From RYN-230 sp963718305 (GTDB taxonomy: Bacteria; Actinomycetota; Actinomycetes; Streptosporangiales; Streptosporangiaceae), in NCBI GenBank assembly GCA_963718305.1, contig CAVQZG010000005.1, positions 62,001 through 126,000 on the forward strand: a DNA stretch of 64,000 bases. Direction: 5' to 3'. This document shows positions 60,757 to 64,000 of the stretch, one piece after another. Under the pieces are notes generated by a model. The model saw only the letters and a list, made by a program, of their open reading frames with translations. It ran no database searches and had not been told where the DNA came from. A program made the translations under genes and the position numbers. Within the stretch, counting starts at the first letter, position 1. Each line of letters starts with the position of its first letter.

Positions 60757-61242
60757 TCAGCGGGGCGGCCCCGAGGTCATCCGCAGCCACCGGGGCAGCG
60801 GGTACATCTCCCCGCGGCCGGCCGCCCCGGCCGCACGGATCGCCACGATCAGGACGCCGGCCCACAGCACCGCCAGCAGCGCCGCGGCGACCAGTGTGCC
60901 CACCGCGGTGGAATCGAGCGTCAGCACGCCGCCCACGATCACGATGCTGAACGTATACAGGATGGTGGCCAGGGACAGGCTCAGCGCCACGGCCGCATGG
61001 GCCCGGGCGAACCCGCGGTCTCGCAGGCTCGTCAGGTAGACGGCCAGCGGCACCACGCACAGCGTGAACGGCACGGCCAGGTAGGCGAGCATGGCCCGGC
61101 GCGCCTCCGCGCGGTCCGCGGGCACCGGGGCGGGCGGCCAGCCCGCGGCGTCCTGATCTCCCTGCTCACCGGCCGGGCCGCCGTCCTGTGACCCGAACAC
61201 GCTGAGGCCGGAATCCATCGGATACTGCGGGCGGCTCGTCAT
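60757..61242 (-). CDS. DUF4870 domain membrane protein
   Basis: This 161-residue protein has about 50 soluble N-terminal residues and then three or four TM segments (MLAYLAVPFTLCVVPLAVYL, AAVALSLSLATILYTFSIVI, LVAAALLAVLWAGVLIVAIR). The RGFARAHAAVALSLSLATIL segment is the DUF4870 hallmark. It ends MYPLPRWLRMTSGPPR. The function is unknown. It is convergent with hemW and downstream of the DUF3097 gene on the same strand. Confidence 0.82.
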   Translation of the reverse strand: MTSRPQYPMDSGLSVFGSQDGGPAGEQGDQDAAGWPPAPVPADRAEARRAMLAYLAVPFTLCVVPLAVYLTSLRDRGFARAHAAVALSLSLATILYTFSIVIVGGVLTLDSTAVGTLVAAALLAVLWAGVLIVAIRAAGAAGRGEMYPLPRWLRMTSGPPR

Positions 61243-61274
61243 GGGCTCCTCGCGGGGTACGTTCCTACCTCACG

Positions 61275-62105
61275 TTAATCAGTACCCGCCGCGGTGACGA
61301 AATCGATCAGCTCCTCGACCCGGCCGAGCAGTTCTGGTTCCAGGTCGGCATAGCTGCGGGCCGCGGCCAGGATCCGTTTCCACCCGGCCGCCGTGTCCTC
61401 GCCCCAGCCGAGGGCGCGCAGCACACCCTCTTTCCACGGCGTGCCGCGCGGCACCACCGGCCAGGCCGTGATGCCCAGGGCCGCGGGCTTGACCGCCTGC
61501 CAGATGTCCACGTAAGGATGGCCCACCACCAGCACGTGCGGCGAGGTCACCGCGGCGGCGATGCGCTGCTCCTTGGACCCGGCGACCAGGTGGTCGACCA
61601 GGACCCCCAGCCGCCGCTGCGGGCCGGGAGCGAACACCTGCAGGACGGCCGGGAGATGATCTACCCCCTCCAGGTACTCCACCACGACGCCGACGTCACG
61701 CAGGTCATCGCCCCAGATCTGCTCGATGAGCTCGGCGTCGTGGCGGCCTTCGACGTAGATCCGGCTGGCCTTGGCCACCTTGGCCGGGCCCGCAGGCCCG
61801 GCGACCGAGCCCGAGCGGCTGCGGGCCGGGACCGGGACCGGGCCGCCCGGACGGGGCCGGGTCAGGGTCACCGGCCGGCCCTCCAGCAGGAACGCGCCGG
61901 GGTTCAGGGGGAAGACCCGCTGCCGCCCGAACCGGTCCTCCAGGGTCACGGCGTTCTTCTCGCAGGCCATCACGGCGCCGCAGAACCGGCCGCCTGCCTC
62001 CTCGACGACCAGCCCGCGGACCGCCTCTACCTGGGGCGGTTCCGGCCGGGAGCGGCGCTGCCAGCCCGGGGCGAGGACGTCCGTACCGTAATTGGGGTCC
62101 ACCAC
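61275..62105 (-). CDS. DUF3097 family protein
   Basis: This 276-residue actinobacterial protein starts at GTG 62105 (VDPNYGTDVLAPGWQRRSR). Hallmarks are GAVMACEKNAVTLEDRFGR, ASRIYVEGRHDAELIEQIWG, VVVEYLEGVDHLPAVLQVF and TSPHVLVVGHPYVDIWQAVK. The ExRHDxELIEQIWGDDLR motif recalls Toprim-like folds, so a nucleic-acid role is conceivable. It is divergent from hrcA, as in other actinomycetes. Confidence 0.9.
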   Translation of the reverse strand: MVDPNYGTDVLAPGWQRRSRPEPPQVEAVRGLVVEEAGGRFCGAVMACEKNAVTLEDRFGRQRVFPLNPGAFLLEGRPVTLTRPRPGGPVPVPARSRSGSVAGPAGPAKVAKASRIYVEGRHDAELIEQIWGDDLRDVGVVVEYLEGVDHLPAVLQVFAPGPQRRLGVLVDHLVAGSKEQRIAAAVTSPHVLVVGHPYVDIWQAVKPAALGITAWPVVPRGTPWKEGVLRALGWGEDTAAGWKRILAAARSYADLEPELLGRVEELIDFVTAAGTD

Positions 62106-62227
62106 ACCGGACGCTACCGGACAAGCGTGACACCACCGCGGCGGCGCGCCCGTAGGCAGGCATTATCGGCACCCGGTATGCTCCCGATACCTCTCTTGGG
62201 TGCCACGGCGCCCGGACCGCCTTAAAC

Positions 62228-62254
62228 TTGGCACTCAGGACGGTGGAGTGCCAA
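62228..62254. promoter_or_regulatory. CIRCE operator upstream of hrcA
   Basis: TTGGCACTC (62228-62236) and GAGTGCCAA (62246-62254) form a perfect 9-9-9 inverted repeat, one base per arm from the CIRCE consensus (TTAGCACTC). It is the HrcA binding site and ends 12 bases before the hrcA start, where AGGAGGT partly follows. Heat-shock autoregulation of hrcA-dnaJ is expected. Confidence 0.95.
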
Positions 62255-62266
62255 GGAGGTGGGGAC

Positions 62267-63280
62267 ATGCTCGATGAACGCAAGCTCGCGGTGCTGCGCG
62301 CGATCGTGGAAGATTATGTGTCCACCACCGAGCCTGTTGGCTCGAAGTCGCTGGTCAACCGGCACCACCTGGACGTCTCCCCGGCTACCATCCGCAACGA
62401 CATGGCGGTGCTCGAGGAGCAGGGCTTCATCGTGCAGCCGCACACCAGTGCGGGCCGGATACCGACGGACAAGGGATACCGGCTCTTCGTGGACCGGCTG
62501 TCCGGCGTTAAGCCACTCTCCTCGGCGGAACGGCGGGCCATCGAGACGTTCCTGGCCGGCGCGTACGACCTCGATGACGTGGTGATGCGGACCGTCCGGC
62601 TGCTCGCCCAGCTGACCCGCCAGGTGGCCGTGGTCCAGTACCCCTCGCTGACCCGGTCCTCGGTCCGGCATCTGGAACTGGTCCCGCTGGCCGCGAAACG
62701 GCTGATGCTGGTGATCATCACCGACACCGGACGGGTGGAGCAGCGCTCGGTGGAACTGCCCGACGCCGCTGAGGAAGACTCCATCATGCACCTGCGGGCG
62801 GTGCTGAACGCCTGCCTGGACGGGCGCCGCCTGACTGAGGTGGCGTCGGTGGTCGCGGACCTGCCCGAACTGGTCGACCCGACGGAGCGGCCGAACGCAG
62901 CGGCGGTCTTCTCGGTCCTCCTGGAGACCCTGGTGGAGCGGACCGACGAGCGGGTCGTCGTCGGGGGCGCGGCCAACCTGACCACGGCTGACTTCTCCAG
63001 GGGCTTGCGGGAGGTCCTCGAATCGCTCGAGGAACAGGTCGTGCTCATGCGTTTGCTGGGCGAGTCTGGCGATCACCCCTCACTGACCGTCCGGATCGGT
63101 GCGGAAAACCCGGTGGAGGGCCTGCGGAGCACGTCCGTGGTGGCGACCGGGTACGGAACCGGGGATCAGGTGCTGGCCAGGCTCGGGGTGCTCGGCCCGA
63201 CACGGATGGATTACCCGACAGCGATGGGAGCGGTACGCGCGGTGGCACGATACGTGGGCCAGATCCTGGCCGGGTCCTAG
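62267..63280 (+). CDS. hrcA: Heat-inducible transcription repressor HrcA
   Basis: This 337-residue repressor of heat-shock genes starts at ATG 62267 after AGGAGGTGGGGAC. The winged helix is LAVLRAIVEDYVSTTEPVGS followed by SPATIRNDMAVLEEQGFIVQ and HTSAGRIPTDKGYRLFVDRL. The effector domain contains VRIGAENPVEGLRSTSVVAT and ends MGAVRAVARYVGQILAGS. It binds CIRCE and needs GroEL for activity in studied bacteria. The TAG stop overlaps the dnaJ GTG. Confidence 0.96.
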   Translation: MLDERKLAVLRAIVEDYVSTTEPVGSKSLVNRHHLDVSPATIRNDMAVLEEQGFIVQPHTSAGRIPTDKGYRLFVDRLSGVKPLSSAERRAIETFLAGAYDLDDVVMRTVRLLAQLTRQVAVVQYPSLTRSSVRHLELVPLAAKRLMLVIITDTGRVEQRSVELPDAAEEDSIMHLRAVLNACLDGRRLTEVASVVADLPELVDPTERPNAAAVFSVLLETLVERTDERVVVGGAANLTTADFSRGLREVLESLEEQVVLMRLLGESGDHPSLTVRIGAENPVEGLRSTSVVATGYGTGDQVLARLGVLGPTRMDYPTAMGAVRAVARYVGQILAGS

Positions 63281-64000
63281 TGGCCAACGACTATTACGGT
63301 GCGCTCGGCGTCCGCCGGGACGCGCCACCGGATGAGATCAAGAAGGCCTACCGGCGGCTCGCCCGTGAGCTGCACCCGGACGTGAACCCGGACCCGCAGA
63401 CCCAGGAGCGGTTCAAGGAGATCACCCAGGCGTACGAGGTGCTCTCCGACCCGGGGAAGCGGCAGATGTACGACCAGGGCGCGGACCCGTTCGCGGCTAA
63501 CGGCGCCGCCGGGGCGGGCGGTTTCGGGCCCGGCTTCCCGTTCAGCGACATCATGGACGCGTTCTTCGGTGCCGGGGCGGCGGGCCGCGGCCCGCGCAGC
63601 CGGGCCCGGCGCGGCCGCAACGCGACGATCAGGGTCGAGCTGGACCTGTCGGAGTGCGCGTTCGGAACCACCCGGGAGCTGGTCGTGGACACCGCGGTGG
63701 TCTGCCCGACGTGCTCGGGTGAGGGCACGGCGCCGGGGACCCACCCGGAGACCTGTGAGGTCTGCGGCGGGCGCGGCGAGGTCAGCCAGGTCACGCGCTC
63801 GTTCCTGGGCCAGGTGATGACGTCCCGGCCCTGCCCGCACTGCGGCGGGTTCGGCACGGTCATCCGCCGGCCGTGCCCCGAATGTGACGGCGACGGCCGG
63901 GTCAGGACCCGGCGCACGATGAAGGTGCGCATCCCGGCCGGGGTCGAGGACGGCACCCACATCCAGCTGGCGGGGGAGGGAGAGATCGGATCCGGCGGCG
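63280..64000 (+). CDS. dnaJ: Molecular chaperone DnaJ, C-terminus beyond window
   Basis: This starts at GTG 63280, sharing the G of the hrcA TAG, and is open to the window edge (240 codons). The J domain contains DYYGALGVRRDAPPDEIKKA and the HPD motif in ARELHPDVNPD. A Gly/Phe region (GFGPGFPFSDIMDAFFGAG) follows, then four zinc-finger repeats CPTCSGEG, CEVCGGRG, CPHCGGFG and CPECDGDG. The substrate domain begins VRIPAGVEDGTHIQLAGEGE. It is the Hsp40 cochaperone of DnaK, here in the hrcA-dnaJ operon under CIRCE. Confidence 0.97.
   Translation, partial: MANDYYGALGVRRDAPPDEIKKAYRRLARELHPDVNPDPQTQERFKEITQAYEVLSDPGKRQMYDQGADPFAANGAAGAGGFGPGFPFSDIMDAFFGAGAAGRGPRSRARRGRNATIRVELDLSECAFGTTRELVVDTAVVCPTCSGEGTAPGTHPETCEVCGGRGEVSQVTRSFLGQVMTSRPCPHCGGFGTVIRRPCPECDGDGRVRTRRTMKVRIPAGVEDGTHIQLAGEGEIGSGG

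Overview
The window is about 64 kb of very GC-rich DNA with the gene content and gene order of an actinomycete. Markers are DUF3046 upstream of recA-recX, DUF3097 next to hrcA-dnaJ, DUF1707, DUF4870 and Septum_form proteins, GTG starts and an actinobacterial-type SOS box. A Streptosporangiales-like or related lineage fits, but I cannot place it further. Most of the right half is a conserved chromosomal backbone. I saw no tRNA, rRNA, CRISPR array or insertion sequence.

Layout. (1) 1-5.6 kb: a sugar ABC importer (binding lipoprotein, two permeases) followed by a GH3 glycosidase, with a divergent ROK regulator, a palindromic operator between them, and a VOC protein. (2) 5.6-25.6 kb: an accessory region. 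It holds two small ORFs with strong ribosome binding sites, a Crp/Fnr regulator, an MBL hydrolase with an SRPBCC protein, DUF2252, a 14-TM MFS pump, an ABC exporter back to back with a NarL-type two-component system across a perfect 38-bp palindrome, dodecin, two methyltransferases, a lipoprotein with an OmpR-type two-component system, a P450, a LacI regulator and a GH25 lysozyme. (3) 25.7-45 kb: lhr, Septum_form, DUF3046, an isoaspartyl methyltransferase-like gene, recA, recX, rny, an S9 peptidase, miaB, miaA and dapF. (4) 45-51 kb: an inverted glycolate oxidase (glcD, glcE, glcF) plus malate synthase block. (5) 51-64 kb: hflX, hutI, holA, rpsT, lepA, MOSC, hemW, DUF4870, DUF3097 and CIRCE-hrcA-dnaJ.

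What stands out. recA carries a Mycobacterium leprae-type (RecA-b site) homing-endonuclease intein that has decayed. Its recognisable blocks lie in constantly changing reading frames, and the C-extein has a further 2-nt insertion, so as written no RecA can be made, although the SOS box and recX are intact. Two other genes, glcE and the S9 peptidase, carry one frameshift each, so sequencing error has to be weighed.

The second theme is short tandem repeats concentrated at gene borders. Many have a 15-bp unit. At three places the unit (24 or about 35 bp) contains the stop codon of the adjoining gene, so the end of a gene has been copied downstream several times. These repeats extend protein termini, create overlaps such as miaA/dapF, and fill intergenic gaps.
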